From Gammaproteobacteria bacterium (lineage in GTDB: Bacteria; Pseudomonadota; Gammaproteobacteria; Steroidobacterales; Foliamicaceae): a stretch of DNA of 64,000 nucleotides. The first letter of the stretch is position 1, and each line of letters begins with the position of its first letter. The notes below the pieces were generated by a model, which worked only from the letters and a program-made list of their open reading frames with translations, was not told the DNA's origin and did not search any database. Both the position numbers and the translations under genes were made by a program. This document shows positions 7,417 through 15,709 of the stretch, piece after piece. The stretch lies in assembly GCA_009844425.1 (NCBI GenBank), contig VYBN01000031.1, forward strand, positions 1 through 64,000, in the 5' to 3' direction.

Positions 7417-8154
7417 ATGAAAATTCAAAAACTGTTTCAGCGCACCCGATTCGGCATCTTTGCCATATTCGGCGGGATCGTGCTCTCCACCTCGGCGCTT
7501 TGCCTCTATACGGTGGATACGCAGCTGTCGGCGGAGTACGAGATCAACAGCAAGAACATCGCCAAGACCGTGGCTGATTCCAGCGTGGACATCCTCCTGA
7601 ACCGCGATATGGCGACCCTGCAGTCGCTGGTGGACCAGTTTGTCGAGATACAGGGAATCCGCTACATCTACATAACCAGCGAGACCGGTGAATATCTCGC
7701 TCATACCTTTGTGCCGGGCATACCTGAAGAAATTCTGCGAAGCGATCATCGCAACACCGAACCGGTCGAGCGGGAACTCCCGGGTCTGGGCAATTTCATT
7801 GAGGTAGGCAGCCCGATTCTCGCGGGGGTCGCGGGAACCGTGCATGTGGGCATGGACCTGGACGTGGTCGCGCTGAAGATCACGAGGGCAATCGGCCAGC
7901 AGGTGTACCTGGTTTCCATCATCCTCGTAATCGGCGTGCTGGCTTCGATCTGGCTGGTCAACCTCGCAGCCAAGCCCTTGGGCGAGTTGCTGGCCTATGC
8001 GGTCGAACTGGCGCGGGATAATGACGAGCAATCGTTGCCGGACAGGGAAGTGCTGGCCCGCGACGACGAAGTGGGTCACCTGGCCCGGCTGTTCCTCTAC
8101 GTGGCCCGCAACGGACCCAGGCCCGATGCTCTGGAGGCCACGCCACAGGGCTAG
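7417..8154 (+). CDS. Two-TM periplasmic sensor ending in a HAMP domain, no output module
   Basis: A 245-residue protein. A first membrane helix (about residues 12-34) is followed by a periplasmic sensing region of about 130 residues resembling single-CACHE or double-PAS folds. A second helix follows (VYLVSIILVIGVLASIWLVNL), then a HAMP linker (AAKPLGELLAYAVELARDND...DEVGHLARLF). The frame then simply ends. Histidine kinases, diguanylate cyclases and chemoreceptors continue with an effector domain here; none is present and none follows downstream in another frame. The stop of the binding protein (7413-7415) is one base upstream, so the two are surely co-translated. It may be a dedicated periplasmic receptor half or a truncated kinase. 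Confidence 0.7.
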   Translation: MKIQKLFQRTRFGIFAIFGGIVLSTSALCLYTVDTQLSAEYEINSKNIAKTVADSSVDILLNRDMATLQSLVDQFVEIQGIRYIYITSETGEYLAHTFVPGIPEEILRSDHRNTEPVERELPGLGNFIEVGSPILAGVAGTVHVGMDLDVVALKITRAIGQQVYLVSIILVIGVLASIWLVNLAAKPLGELLAYAVELARDNDEQSLPDREVLARDDEVGHLARLFLYVARNGPRPDALEATPQG

Positions 8155-8175
8155 TGTCGGGAGGCGAGACCGGAA

Positions 8176-9489
8176 ATGACGACGATACGCCTGCCGCGGA
8201 CCGTCATCGCACTGCTGTGTACGACACTGCAGGTTTGCCTGGGCACTGTATACGCTTGGAGCTTCTTTCAGACGATCCTGGTGAGACAGTCGGGCTGGTC
8301 CTTCACGCAGACGGCCTGGGCCTTCAGTATCACGATCTTTTCGCTCGGCGTGGCGGCCGCGTGGGCCGGGCAGGCACTGCCGAGATACGGTCCCAGGCGG
8401 CTGGCGCTGATCGGTTCCTGTTTGTTCGCCGGCGGTTACCTGATTGCCGGCTGGGCGCTCCACCTGGATTCGATCCCGCTTTTTTACCTGGGCTACGGCG
8501 TCATCGGCGGGGCCGGCATCGGGCTGGGCTACGTGACCCCCGTCGCCACCGTCGCAAAGTGGTTTCCGGACCACAAGGGCCTGGTGACCGGGATCGTGGT
8601 CATGGGTTTCGGCGTGGGCGCCTTTCTGCTGAGCAAGGGTCTGGCGCCGCTGCTTGTTCTGCAGGCCGGCCAGGATCTGTCGCTGGTATTTGTCTGGCTG
8701 GGAGTAATATTCGGCGGCGTGCTGATTCCCTGCAGCCTGTTCCTCAGCGACCCTCCGGAATCCGAGCAGCCCGCCGCTGCGCGGACGGTGCGGCCTCTGG
8801 CCGCCGCCAGCCAGCCGGAATCGGTCTGGCCGTATCTGCAGTCGTGGCCGTTCGTCATTCTGTGGATCGTGTTCTTCTTCAACATCGCCGCCGGGATTTC
8901 AGTGATCAGCTTTCAATCGGAATTGCTGCAGGAGGTCTGGGGGCTTTCGGACCCATCCCTGGAGCCGGCGGTTCTTGCCGAGTACGGCGCGACACTGATT
9001 GCCGTCAGTTCACTTTGCAACGGCGTGGGCCGTCTGTTCTGGGGCCTGCTGTCGGACCGGATAGGCCGGGTCGCTGTATTCCGGATCCTGCTGGCCAGCC
9101 AGATGGTCGTGTTCGGCATCCTGATGACCGAGACCAATCCCTGGATATTTTCAGCCCTGGTGTGCTACGTGCTGCTCTGCTTCGGTGGCGGGTTCGCGAC
9201 GATACCCTCGTTCATTCTCGACGTATTCGGTCCGAAGAAAATGTCGGCGATATACGGAACCATCCTGACCGCCTGGGCGGCCGCGGGCATCGCCGGCCCC
9301 GTTTACGTGGGCTACCTGAAGGACGTCTACCCCGACCGGGCGGTCCTCTACTGCTTCCTGATCGGCGTAATGATGCTGGGGGCCGGGTACGTATTCTCCT
9401 ACCTGCTGAACGACAGCCGGATGCGGCTGGGCCGCCCCACGCTGGAGGGCACGCTGCGCGAATACGGCATTCCGCAAACCGCGTCGTAG
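8176..9489 (+). CDS. MFS transporter, oxalate/formate antiporter (OFA)-like
   Basis: A 437-residue inner-membrane protein with about 12 hydrophobic segments. The N-terminal pattern (LQVCLGTVYAWSFFQTILV) and the GYGVIGGAGIGLGYVTPVATVAKWFPDHKGLVTGIVVMGFGVGAF block are characteristic of the OFA family, which exchanges small carboxylates such as oxalate/formate or lactate. The LLSDRIGRV loop is the usual MFS motif between helices. It lies 21 bp after the HAMP protein on the same strand, so the sensor pair could control uptake of the same carboxylate; that link is inference. Confidence 0.85.
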   Translation: MTTIRLPRTVIALLCTTLQVCLGTVYAWSFFQTILVRQSGWSFTQTAWAFSITIFSLGVAAAWAGQALPRYGPRRLALIGSCLFAGGYLIAGWALHLDSIPLFYLGYGVIGGAGIGLGYVTPVATVAKWFPDHKGLVTGIVVMGFGVGAFLLSKGLAPLLVLQAGQDLSLVFVWLGVIFGGVLIPCSLFLSDPPESEQPAAARTVRPLAAASQPESVWPYLQSWPFVILWIVFFFNIAAGISVISFQSELLQEVWGLSDPSLEPAVLAEYGATLIAVSSLCNGVGRLFWGLLSDRIGRVAVFRILLASQMVVFGILMTETNPWIFSALVCYVLLCFGGGFATIPSFILDVFGPKKMSAIYGTILTAWAAAGIAGPVYVGYLKDVYPDRAVLYCFLIGVMMLGAGYVFSYLLNDSRMRLGRPTLEGTLREYGIPQTAS

Positions 9490-9545
9490 CAGCCCCCGTC
9501 GGTGGTACCATATGCGGGCCTCGTAAGCGTAGTGCGGGTAAGCGC

Positions 9546-9887
9546 ATGAGTACCGATAATCTGCTGCCGGACGACTACTTCACCGGCGAAGAAGAGTATC
9601 CCGAAGGTTTCCAGGAAGCGATAGACGCCGTCATCAACGGCGGCAACAGGCTGCTGGAATCCAACGACGAGCCGGACGCCTGGGACGTTGCCTCGGGCCT
9701 GCTGGCGGGCGCGGTCCATTTCTGGCTGTTTTCGCGCCAGCCCTGCAGCGATCCGCTGTGCGAGTCCTGCGCCTCGGTATCGACCGCCGAGCAGCGGCTG
9801 GCCCGCCTCATGGAGGAGGTCAAGCAGCATTGCGAGGAGAGCGAGTACTTCCACACGCCGCTGGACCGCAACGCCGGCACGGCCTGA
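9546..9887 (+). CDS. Conserved-looking hypothetical protein with a CSDPLCESC cysteine cluster
   Basis: A 113-residue soluble acidic protein that I do not recognise. Its N-terminus is rich in Asp/Glu. The middle is helical (AWDVASGLLAGAVHFWLFSRQ) and is followed by a cysteine cluster, PCSDPLCESC, and another Cys in VKQHCEES. Spacing of this kind could hold a metal or Fe-S centre or form disulfides. It is 37 bp upstream of a 2Fe-2S ferredoxin gene, so a redox or cofactor-related role is possible. The start ATG 9546 is the first in frame after the transporter gene. Confidence 0.55.
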   Translation: MSTDNLLPDDYFTGEEEYPEGFQEAIDAVINGGNRLLESNDEPDAWDVASGLLAGAVHFWLFSRQPCSDPLCESCASVSTAEQRLARLMEEVKQHCEESEYFHTPLDRNAGTA

Positions 9888-9924
9888 GCCGGCGCCCATC
9901 AGGGGACAGCACACTGGATCGGCA

Positions 9925-10239
9925 ATGGCGCGGATTTACGTAACCGACCGGATGGGCGAATCCCTGGTCGTGGAAGGCCATACCGGCGCCAGCGTCATGG
10001 AGACCCTGCGCGAGCTCGACAACGGGGTTGAGGCGCTGTGCGGCGGCATGTGCTCCTGCGCGACCTGCCACTGCTACATCGATTCCACCTGGCGGGACAG
10101 GTTGCCGCCCCGGTCGCCGGAAGAGGAAGAGCTGTTGTCGGAACTGGAGTATATCTCGGAGAAATCGCGGCTGACCTGCCAGCTCAGGTTCTCCGAGGAG
10201 TTGGACGGCCTTACCCTCACCATCGCCCCCGAAGAGTAG
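9925..10239 (+). CDS. 2Fe-2S ferredoxin (adrenodoxin/putidaredoxin type)
   Basis: A 104-residue ferredoxin. The cluster ligands are in CGGMCSCATCHCYI: the C-x5-C-x2-C spacing falls around residues 39-48, and the fourth cysteine is near residue 85 in RLTCQLRFS. The acidic ELLSELEYI segment between them matches the partner-binding helix of adrenodoxin-like ferredoxins. These carry electrons to P450s, Rieske oxygenases or Fe-S assembly. No obvious oxygenase adjoins it; the next genes are two acyl-CoA dehydrogenases on the same strand. Confidence 0.9.
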   Translation: MARIYVTDRMGESLVVEGHTGASVMETLRELDNGVEALCGGMCSCATCHCYIDSTWRDRLPPRSPEEEELLSELEYISEKSRLTCQLRFSEELDGLTLTIAPEE

Positions 10240-10275
10240 GGGGCTTCGCCGGCTTGCGCCGAGTCAACGCGCCAT

Positions 10276-11427
10276 ATGCGGGCTGATTTTTCTCCGCCGG
10301 AACTGCCCCAGGGGGCGGAGGCCCTGCGCGGAGAGGTGCGTGCGTTCCTGGCCGACGCCTTGCGGGACGTGCCGCTGAGCGAGCGGACCCTCTCCTGGGA
10401 CGCCTGCAATCCGGATTTCAGCCGCCGCATGGGCGAGGCCGGTTTCATCGGCCTGAGTTTTCCGGAGGAGTACGGCGGCGGCGGACGCTCCCAGCTCGAG
10501 CGGTTCGTGGTGCTGGAAGAGTGCCTTGCCGCGGGCGCGCCGACCGGCTTTCACTGGTTCGCCGACCGGCAGAGCGGTCCGCTGATCCTGCGCTACGGCA
10601 GCGAGGAACTCAAGCGGAGCATCATCCCGCGCATCTGCCGCGGGGAACTGTGTTTCTGCATCGGCATGAGCGAGCCGGATTCGGGATCGGACCTGGCCTC
10701 GCTACGCACCCGGGCGACGAGGACTGCGTCGGGCTGGCGGGTCAACGGGACGAAGATCTGGACCACCAACGCGCACCGCGCGCACTACATGATCGCGCTG
10801 TTTCGCACCGGGGAGGGCCAGCGCCGCAACGAGGGGCTGTCGCAGTTCCTGGTGGATTTGCGCAACACGCCCGGCATACGCATCGCGCCGATCCGGGACA
10901 TTGCCGGCCGCGAACACTTCAACGAGGTTCATTTCGAGGACGCATTGCTGGCCGAAGACGCGTTGATCGGGGCCGAGAACGAGGGCTGGAAGCAGGTGAC
11001 CGAGGAACTGGCCCTGGAGCGCTCCGGTCCCGAGCGCTATCTCTCCTGCCAGGCATTGTTCAACGAGATGCTGATCGTGCTGGGCGAGCGCGAAGCCGGC
11101 GGTTCGGCTGCCGCGGCCGTGGGCCGTATCGTGGCGCAACTGGGCGCGCTGCGCGCCATGTCGCTGTCGGTTGCGGCGATGCTGGAGAGCGGCGATTCGC
11201 CGGCCCTGGAAGCGGCCATGGTCAAGGACATGGGCGCCCGCTTCGAGCAGTCGCTGCCGCGGCTGGCCCAGGAGATTGTCGATCTGCCGCCGGACGGCGG
11301 GGAGGAGGCGCATCCTTTCCAGCAGGCGCTGCACCTGATGACGGTCCTGGCGCCGTCCTTCTCGCTGCGCGGGGGCAGCGGCGAAATCCTGCGCGGCATC
11401 ATCGCGCGCGGCCTGGGGCTTCGGTGA
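10276..11427 (+). CDS. Acyl-CoA dehydrogenase, full length
   Basis: A 383-residue flavoprotein with all three acyl-CoA dehydrogenase domains. The N-terminal helical part includes GFIGLSFPEEYGGGGRS. The middle beta domain has the FAD/substrate signature CIGMSEPDSGSDLASL and GWRVNGTKIWTTNAHRA. The C-terminal helical domain ends with LRGGSGEILRGIIARGLGL. It oxidises an acyl-CoA to the 2-enoyl-CoA, passing electrons to ETF. Its TGA overlaps the ATG of the next, shorter dehydrogenase (TGATG), so they are translationally coupled and probably form a hetero-oligomer, as described for FadE pairs in sterol and bile-acid side-chain degradation. The acyl substrate is unknown. Confidence 0.9.
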   Translation: MRADFSPPELPQGAEALRGEVRAFLADALRDVPLSERTLSWDACNPDFSRRMGEAGFIGLSFPEEYGGGGRSQLERFVVLEECLAAGAPTGFHWFADRQSGPLILRYGSEELKRSIIPRICRGELCFCIGMSEPDSGSDLASLRTRATRTASGWRVNGTKIWTTNAHRAHYMIALFRTGEGQRRNEGLSQFLVDLRNTPGIRIAPIRDIAGREHFNEVHFEDALLAEDALIGAENEGWKQVTEELALERSGPERYLSCQALFNEMLIVLGEREAGGSAAAAVGRIVAQLGALRAMSLSVAAMLESGDSPALEAAMVKDMGARFEQSLPRLAQEIVDLPPDGGEEAHPFQQALHLMTVLAPSFSLRGGSGEILRGIIARGLGLR

Positions 11428-12218
11428 TGCGCGCCGACCCGCTGCTGGTGGAAACGGTGGAGCGCATGTTCGCCGAAAATCTGGCGCCCGAAGATCTCGC
11501 CGAGGCGCATGGCTCCGGCGGCGTCCGCTTCATGGAACTGGCGCTCGAGATGGGCCTGGACGCGGTGCTGGCGCCGCAGGAACAGGGGGGCTATGGCGGG
11601 GGCTGGCCGGACGCATTCGTGATCGCCGAGGCCTGCGGACGCTACGCAGCTCCGGGCGCATTGCCCGAAGCCATGATCCTGCGCGGGCTCGGCCATGGCG
11701 CCGAAGATGCCGCCGCCGGCGCGTCGCCATTGCCGATGCCGGCAGGCGCGCTGCTCCGCTCGGCGCAGATGGCGGGCGCCGCGCAGGGACTGGTGGAGCG
11801 CACGGCCGCGTATTGTTCGGAGCGCACGCAGTTCGGGCGCCCGATTGCGAAGTTCCAGGCCGTGCAGCAGCAAATGGCCGAGCTCGCGGGCTACGCGGCC
11901 TGCATGCAGGCGGCGTCGCAGCAGGCCTTCGCGGCGGTGCAGAAGCACGGCATGCCGGAGTCCGGGGAGAGCCCGGCGTGGCTGGCGGTCGCCATCGCCA
12001 AGTGCCGTTGCTCGGAACTCGTGCATCCGGTTACGCAGATCGCGCATGGGGTGCATGGAGCGATCGGGTTTACCGAGGAGATGGGGCTGCAGTACTTCAG
12101 CCTGCCTCTATGGCGCTGGCGCGCCGAGTACGGGCGCGATTCCGACTGGGCCGAGGCCATCGGTGCGCGCGCCATCGCCGCCGGCCCGACCGCAACCTGG
12201 GCGTCCCTCACGCGCTAG
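11427..12218 (+). CDS. Short acyl-CoA dehydrogenase-like subunit lacking the middle beta domain
   Basis: A 263-residue protein. Residues 1 to about 95 match an acyl-CoA dehydrogenase N-terminal domain (LDAVLAPQEQGGYGGGWPDAFVIAEACGRYA...PGALPEAMIL). From about residue 105 it jumps to the C-terminal helical domain (ALLRSAQMAGAAQGLVERTAAYCSERTQFGRPIAKFQAVQQ...). The central beta barrel that contacts FAD and substrate is missing. Usual length is 350-380 residues. The frame and terminal motifs are intact, and it is coupled to the full-length partner, so it may be a non-catalytic subunit of a heterodimer. A recent in-frame deletion is the alternative. Confidence 0.7.
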   Translation: MRADPLLVETVERMFAENLAPEDLAEAHGSGGVRFMELALEMGLDAVLAPQEQGGYGGGWPDAFVIAEACGRYAAPGALPEAMILRGLGHGAEDAAAGASPLPMPAGALLRSAQMAGAAQGLVERTAAYCSERTQFGRPIAKFQAVQQQMAELAGYAACMQAASQQAFAAVQKHGMPESGESPAWLAVAIAKCRCSELVHPVTQIAHGVHGAIGFTEEMGLQYFSLPLWRWRAEYGRDSDWAEAIGARAIAAGPTATWASLTR

Positions 12219-12238
12219 ACCGACTTTCGTTCTTCCTC

Positions 12239-12337
12239 GCCCTTCATTCGTCCCCTTCCTCGTTGGAGTCGCCATCCATGGCTCGGAATCGCTATCCTGC
12301 TTTTATGCTCCCACGAGGAAGGGGACGAACGAAGGGC
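12239..12337. repeat. Hairpin element A: 30-bp variable stem, conserved 39-nt apex
   Basis: A 99-bp inverted-repeat element 20 bp after the acyl-CoA dehydrogenase stop. Left arm 12239-12268 pairs with right arm 12308-12337 at 28 of 30 positions. The 39-nt apex (12269-12307) contains GCCATCCATGGC, a perfect mini-hairpin, and on the minus strand GCAGGATAGC, a second small one. The apex differs from that of element E (42137-42175) at a single base, yet the outer 20 bp of stem are largely different. No run of T follows, so it is not a standard intrinsic terminator. Confidence 0.9.
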
Positions 12338-12396
12338 TTGAGCTGGCGCGGTAGAAGGGCTTGCGTCCGCACGTTGGCAGCAATACGCCGACTGAA

Positions 12397-12505
12397 GGTT
12401 CCTCATGCACACCGGTTCCGGGAACGTCGGAGGCAGGGATGCCGACGCCGAGCCCACAGGGATGTGCTTGCCGGCGGTTCCCGGAACCGGTGTGCATGAG
12501 GAACC
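12397..12505. repeat. Hairpin element B: perfect 29-bp stem
   Basis: Left arm 12397-12425 and right arm 12477-12505 are perfectly complementary over 29 bp. The 51-nt apex carries GGCAGGGATGCC and CACAGGGATGTG, each a 3-bp mini-stem around an AGGGAT loop. It lies 59 bp after element A and 76 bp before leuS. The stem sequence is unrelated to that of A, but the overall design is the same. Confidence 0.9.
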
Positions 12506-12567
12506 GAAGGGCCAGATGGGGCGGAGGCAAGCCCCGCGCACCAGCCAATATACGCCCTGCCGGCCCG

Positions 12568-12573
12568 TACAAT
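12568..12573 (+). promoter_or_regulatory. -10-like box 8 nt before the leuS start
   Basis: TACAAT followed by exactly 8 bases and then ATG 12582. The same hexamer and spacing occur before folC (29493-29498). Transcription would begin at or next to the start codon, giving a leaderless mRNA; no Shine-Dalgarno sequence is visible. No convincing -35 box is seen. Confidence 0.35.
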
Positions 12574-12581
12574 TCGCGCCT

Positions 12582-15185
12582 ATGAGTTATCCGTTCGCCG
12601 AAATCGAACCGAAGTGGCAAGCGCGCTGGGAGCGTGACGGAACCTTCAGGACGCCGGTCCGGCCCGATCATTCGCGGCCCAAGGCCTACATCCTCGACAT
12701 GTTCCCCTATCCCAGCGGCGCCGGCCTGCACGTCGGCCACCCGGAGGGCTACACGGCGACCGACATCGTTGCCCGTTACAAGCGCATGCGCGGTTACAAC
12801 GTGCTTCACCCGATCGGCTGGGACGCCTTCGGCCTGCCGGCCGAGCAGTACGCGGTGCGCACCAACACGCATCCGCGGGTGACCACGCGCCGCAACATCG
12901 ACCGGTTCCGCATGCAACTGAAATCGCTGGGGTTCTCGTACGACTGGTCGCGCGAGATCAGCACCGCGGACCCGGACTATTACCGCTGGACGCAATGGAT
13001 TTTCCTCAAGCTCCACGAACGCGGGCTCGCCTACCAGGACGAGCAGCCGGTGTGGTGGTGCCCGGAACTCGGCACCACCCTGGCCAACGAGGAAGTCGTG
13101 GAAGGGCGTTCGGAAGTGGGCGGTTTCGCCTGCGAACGCCGGCCCCTGAGGCAGTGGATGCTTCGGATCACCGAGTACGCGGAGCGCCTGCTGGACGGGC
13201 TGGACGGCCTGGACTGGCCGGAGTCCACGCTGGAGATGCAGCGCAACTGGATCGGCCGCTCGGTGGGAGCGGAGATCGACTTCGAGCTGATCGGGAGCGA
13301 TGAAAAGATCCGGGTATTCAGTACCCGTCCCGACACAATCTTCGGCGCCACTTTCCTGGCCCTGTCGCCGGAGCATCCGCTGGTCGAGAAGCTCGCGACG
13401 CCCCAGCGTATCGACGGCGTGCGGCGCTATTGCCGCGAAGCGGCGCGCAAGAGCCAGCGCGCCCGCGCAGCGGACGCGCACGACCGCAGCGGCGTGGACA
13501 CGGGGGTGCGGGCCCGGCACCCGGTCACCGGCGAGGACGTGCCGGTGTGGGTGGCCGACTACGTGCTGATGGGCTACGGCACCGGGGCGATCATGGGCGT
13601 TCCCGGCGAGGACCAGCGCGACTGGGAGTTCGCGCTCGAGCATTCGCTGAAGTTCGTACGCACCGTTCAACCGCCGGAAGGCTATGAGGACGCGGCCTTC
13701 AGCGGCGAGGGCCTCGTGATCAACAGCGGTTTCCTGAACGGCATGCGCGTGGAGGAGGCCAAGCAGGCTGCGGTGGACTGGCTCGACCGGCGCGGCCGAG
13801 GTCGGGCGAGAATCGCCTACCGCCTGCGCGACTGGCTGTTCAGCCGCCAGCGTTACTGGGGCGAACCGTTTCCGGTCGTGTTCGTGGACGGCGTTGCGCG
13901 ACCGCTTCCGGAAACCGAACTGCCGCTGACGCTCCCGGACCTGGAGGACTTCCGGCCCAGCGGCTCTCCGGAGGGGCCGCTGGCCAAGGCAAGTGACTGG
14001 CTGGACACGGTCGATCCGTCCAGCGGCAGGCCGGCGCGCCGCGAGACCAACACGATGCCGCAGTGGGCGGGCTCGTGCTGGTACTACCTGCGCTTCATCG
14101 ATCCCCAAAATCCGGGCCGGCTGGTGGATCCGGAACTGGAGCGTTACTGGATGCCGGTGGACCTGTACATCGGCGGCGCCGAACACGCCGTGCTGCATCT
14201 CCTCTACGCGCGGTTCTGGCACAAGGTGCTGTACGACGCGGGCCTGGTGTCCTGCGACGAGCCTTTCCGCAAGGTCGTGCACCAGGGCGTGATTCTCGGC
14301 GAGCGCGAATACACCGCCTACCGGGACGACGCCGGCGCGCTGGTCTCGGCGGAACGCGCGCGCCGCGTGAGCGGTTCGCAGCCGGCAGCCTGGGTGGAGA
14401 AGGACAGCGGCGGGGAACTCGAACCCGTGGCCGTGAGCGAGGACGACGTGCTCAAGAGCGGGGAGAACTTTGTCCTGACCGCGGATGCGTCCGTAGTCCT
14501 CGAATCGCGCGCCCACAAGATGTCCAAGTCGCGCGGCAACGTGGTCAATCCCGAAGACGTCCTGAGCCACTGCGGGGCGGACGCATTCCGTCTCTACGAG
14601 ATGTTCTTGGGGCCGCTGGAAAAGTCCAAGCCCTGGAGCACCCGCGGGGTGGAGGGTCCGCATCGGTTCCTCAACCGCCTGTGGTCGCTGCTTGATCGCG
14701 GGGTGGCCGAGAAGGAACCGGCCGCCGAACAGATGCGGCTTCTGCATCGGACCATCGCGAAGGTCACCGAGGACATCCGGACGCTGCGGCTGAACACGGC
14801 CATCGCCGCCTTGATGGAAATGGTCAATGCGGCGGCCCGCTGGGATGAACTGCCGCGCGCCGTTGCCGAGCCGCTGGTGCTGCTGGTCAGCCCATTCGCG
14901 CCGCACATGGGCGAAGAGCTGTGGGAACTCCTGGGTCACGCCGAATCGCTGGCCAATGCGCCCTGGCCCGAGGCGCGCGAAGAATGGCTGAAGGAGGAGA
15001 CCGTGGAGATCGCGGTTCAGATCAACGGCAAGCTTCGCGCCAGCATCCGGGTGGCGGCCGGCGCAGAGCGCGACGACGTGCTGGCAGCTGCCCGCGGCAA
15101 CGAGCGGGTGGCCGCCCACCTGGCGGAAATCCCGATCCTGCGGGAAGTGTATGTGCCGGGCCGGGTCGTCAATTTCGTGGTGTGA
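12582..15185 (+). CDS. leuS: Leucyl-tRNA synthetase
   Basis: An 867-residue class I synthetase charging tRNA-Leu. The HIGH motif appears as HVGHPEGYTATD (about residue 50). The CP1 editing domain includes IRVFSTRPDTIFGATFLALSPEH, and the KMSKS loop is seen in HKMSKSRGNVVNPEDV. The anticodon-binding and C-terminal domains complete the usual length (E. coli 860). ATG 12582 begins the conserved MSYPFAEIEPKWQ; longer in-frame starts upstream run through hairpin element B and are rejected. It heads a long co-directional run with lptE six bases downstream. Confidence 0.98.
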   Translation: MSYPFAEIEPKWQARWERDGTFRTPVRPDHSRPKAYILDMFPYPSGAGLHVGHPEGYTATDIVARYKRMRGYNVLHPIGWDAFGLPAEQYAVRTNTHPRVTTRRNIDRFRMQLKSLGFSYDWSREISTADPDYYRWTQWIFLKLHERGLAYQDEQPVWWCPELGTTLANEEVVEGRSEVGGFACERRPLRQWMLRITEYAERLLDGLDGLDWPESTLEMQRNWIGRSVGAEIDFELIGSDEKIRVFSTRPDTIFGATFLALSPEHPLVEKLATPQRIDGVRRYCREAARKSQRARAADAHDRSGVDTGVRARHPVTGEDVPVWVADYVLMGYGTGAIMGVPGEDQRDWEFALEHSLKFVRTVQPPEGYEDAAFSGEGLVINSGFLNGMRVEEAKQAAVDWLDRRGRGRARIAYRLRDWLFSRQRYWGEPFPVVFVDGVARPLPETELPLTLPDLEDFRPSGSPEGPLAKASDWLDTVDPSSGRPARRETNTMPQWAGSCWYYLRFIDPQNPGRLVDPELERYWMPVDLYIGGAEHAVLHLLYARFWHKVLYDAGLVSCDEPFRKVVHQGVILGEREYTAYRDDAGALVSAERARRVSGSQPAAWVEKDSGGELEPVAVSEDDVLKSGENFVLTADASVVLESRAHKMSKSRGNVVNPEDVLSHCGADAFRLYEMFLGPLEKSKPWSTRGVEGPHRFLNRLWSLLDRGVAEKEPAAEQMRLLHRTIAKVTEDIRTLRLNTAIAALMEMVNAAARWDELPRAVAEPLVLLVSPFAPHMGEELWELLGHAESLANAPWPEAREEWLKEETVEIAVQINGKLRASIRVAAGAERDDVLAAARGNERVAAHLAEIPILREVYVPGRVVNFVV

Positions 15186-15190
15186 CTCCG

Positions 15191-15709
15191 ATGCGGGCTT
15201 TTCTGCCACGCGGCGCCGCGGCCTGCGCGCTGTCGCTCCTGCTCGCGGCCTGCGGCTTCCAGTTTCAGGGGCCGCTTGAGTTCCCGGCGCTATCCGGGGG
15301 CATCTGGCTGCAAAGCGCCCACGGTACGACGCCGCTTTGGCGCGCCCTGAACGAGCAATTGCGCCTGGCCGGGGTCACGTTGCACGGCGAGCCCGGAGAG
15401 AACGTTGCAATTCTGCGTCTGCTGGACGACGAAAGCGAAGAAAGCCTGGTGGCGATTTCCGCGAATAATCTGCCCACGGTCACGGAAATCAGCTACCGCG
15501 TGCGCTACACGCTCAGACTCGGCCCGGCGCGGCTGATCGAAGAGCGCGAGCGCGAAGCGAACCACGCCCGCGTGCAGGACGAGTTCCGGGTGCTGGGAAT
15601 GGAGCGGGAAACCGAGGTGCTGCGCGACGCCCTGGCCGAGGAACTGGCCTGGCAGATACTCCGCGACCTGGCCACGCTTCCGCCTCCGGCGGCAGCCGGC
15701 GGGCCATGA
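15191..15709 (+). CDS. lptE: LPS-assembly lipoprotein LptE
   Basis: A 172-residue outer-membrane lipoprotein that plugs the LptD barrel and helps deliver lipopolysaccharide to the cell surface. The signal peptide ends in the lipobox LAAC, with Cys21 to be lipidated. The body has the LptE pattern of a strand-helix sandwich (EISYRVRYTLRL, RDALAEELAWQILRDLATL near the C-terminus). It directly follows leuS, the classic gammaproteobacterial order. Its end overlaps the start of cysS by four bases, whereas holA would normally come next. Confidence 0.9.
   Translation: MRAFLPRGAAACALSLLLAACGFQFQGPLEFPALSGGIWLQSAHGTTPLWRALNEQLRLAGVTLHGEPGENVAILRLLDDESEESLVAISANNLPTVTEISYRVRYTLRLGPARLIEEREREANHARVQDEFRVLGMERETEVLRDALAEELAWQILRDLATLPPPAAAGGP

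Noticed and set aside
12303-15209. A 968-codon open frame on the minus strand across leuS, and a 946-codon one at 38069-40909 across actP-like, element F and bioB
   Set aside because: High GC content keeps antisense frames open. The plus-strand proteins have full domain signatures, and the antisense translations are low-complexity Arg/His/Gly-rich with no recognisable family.
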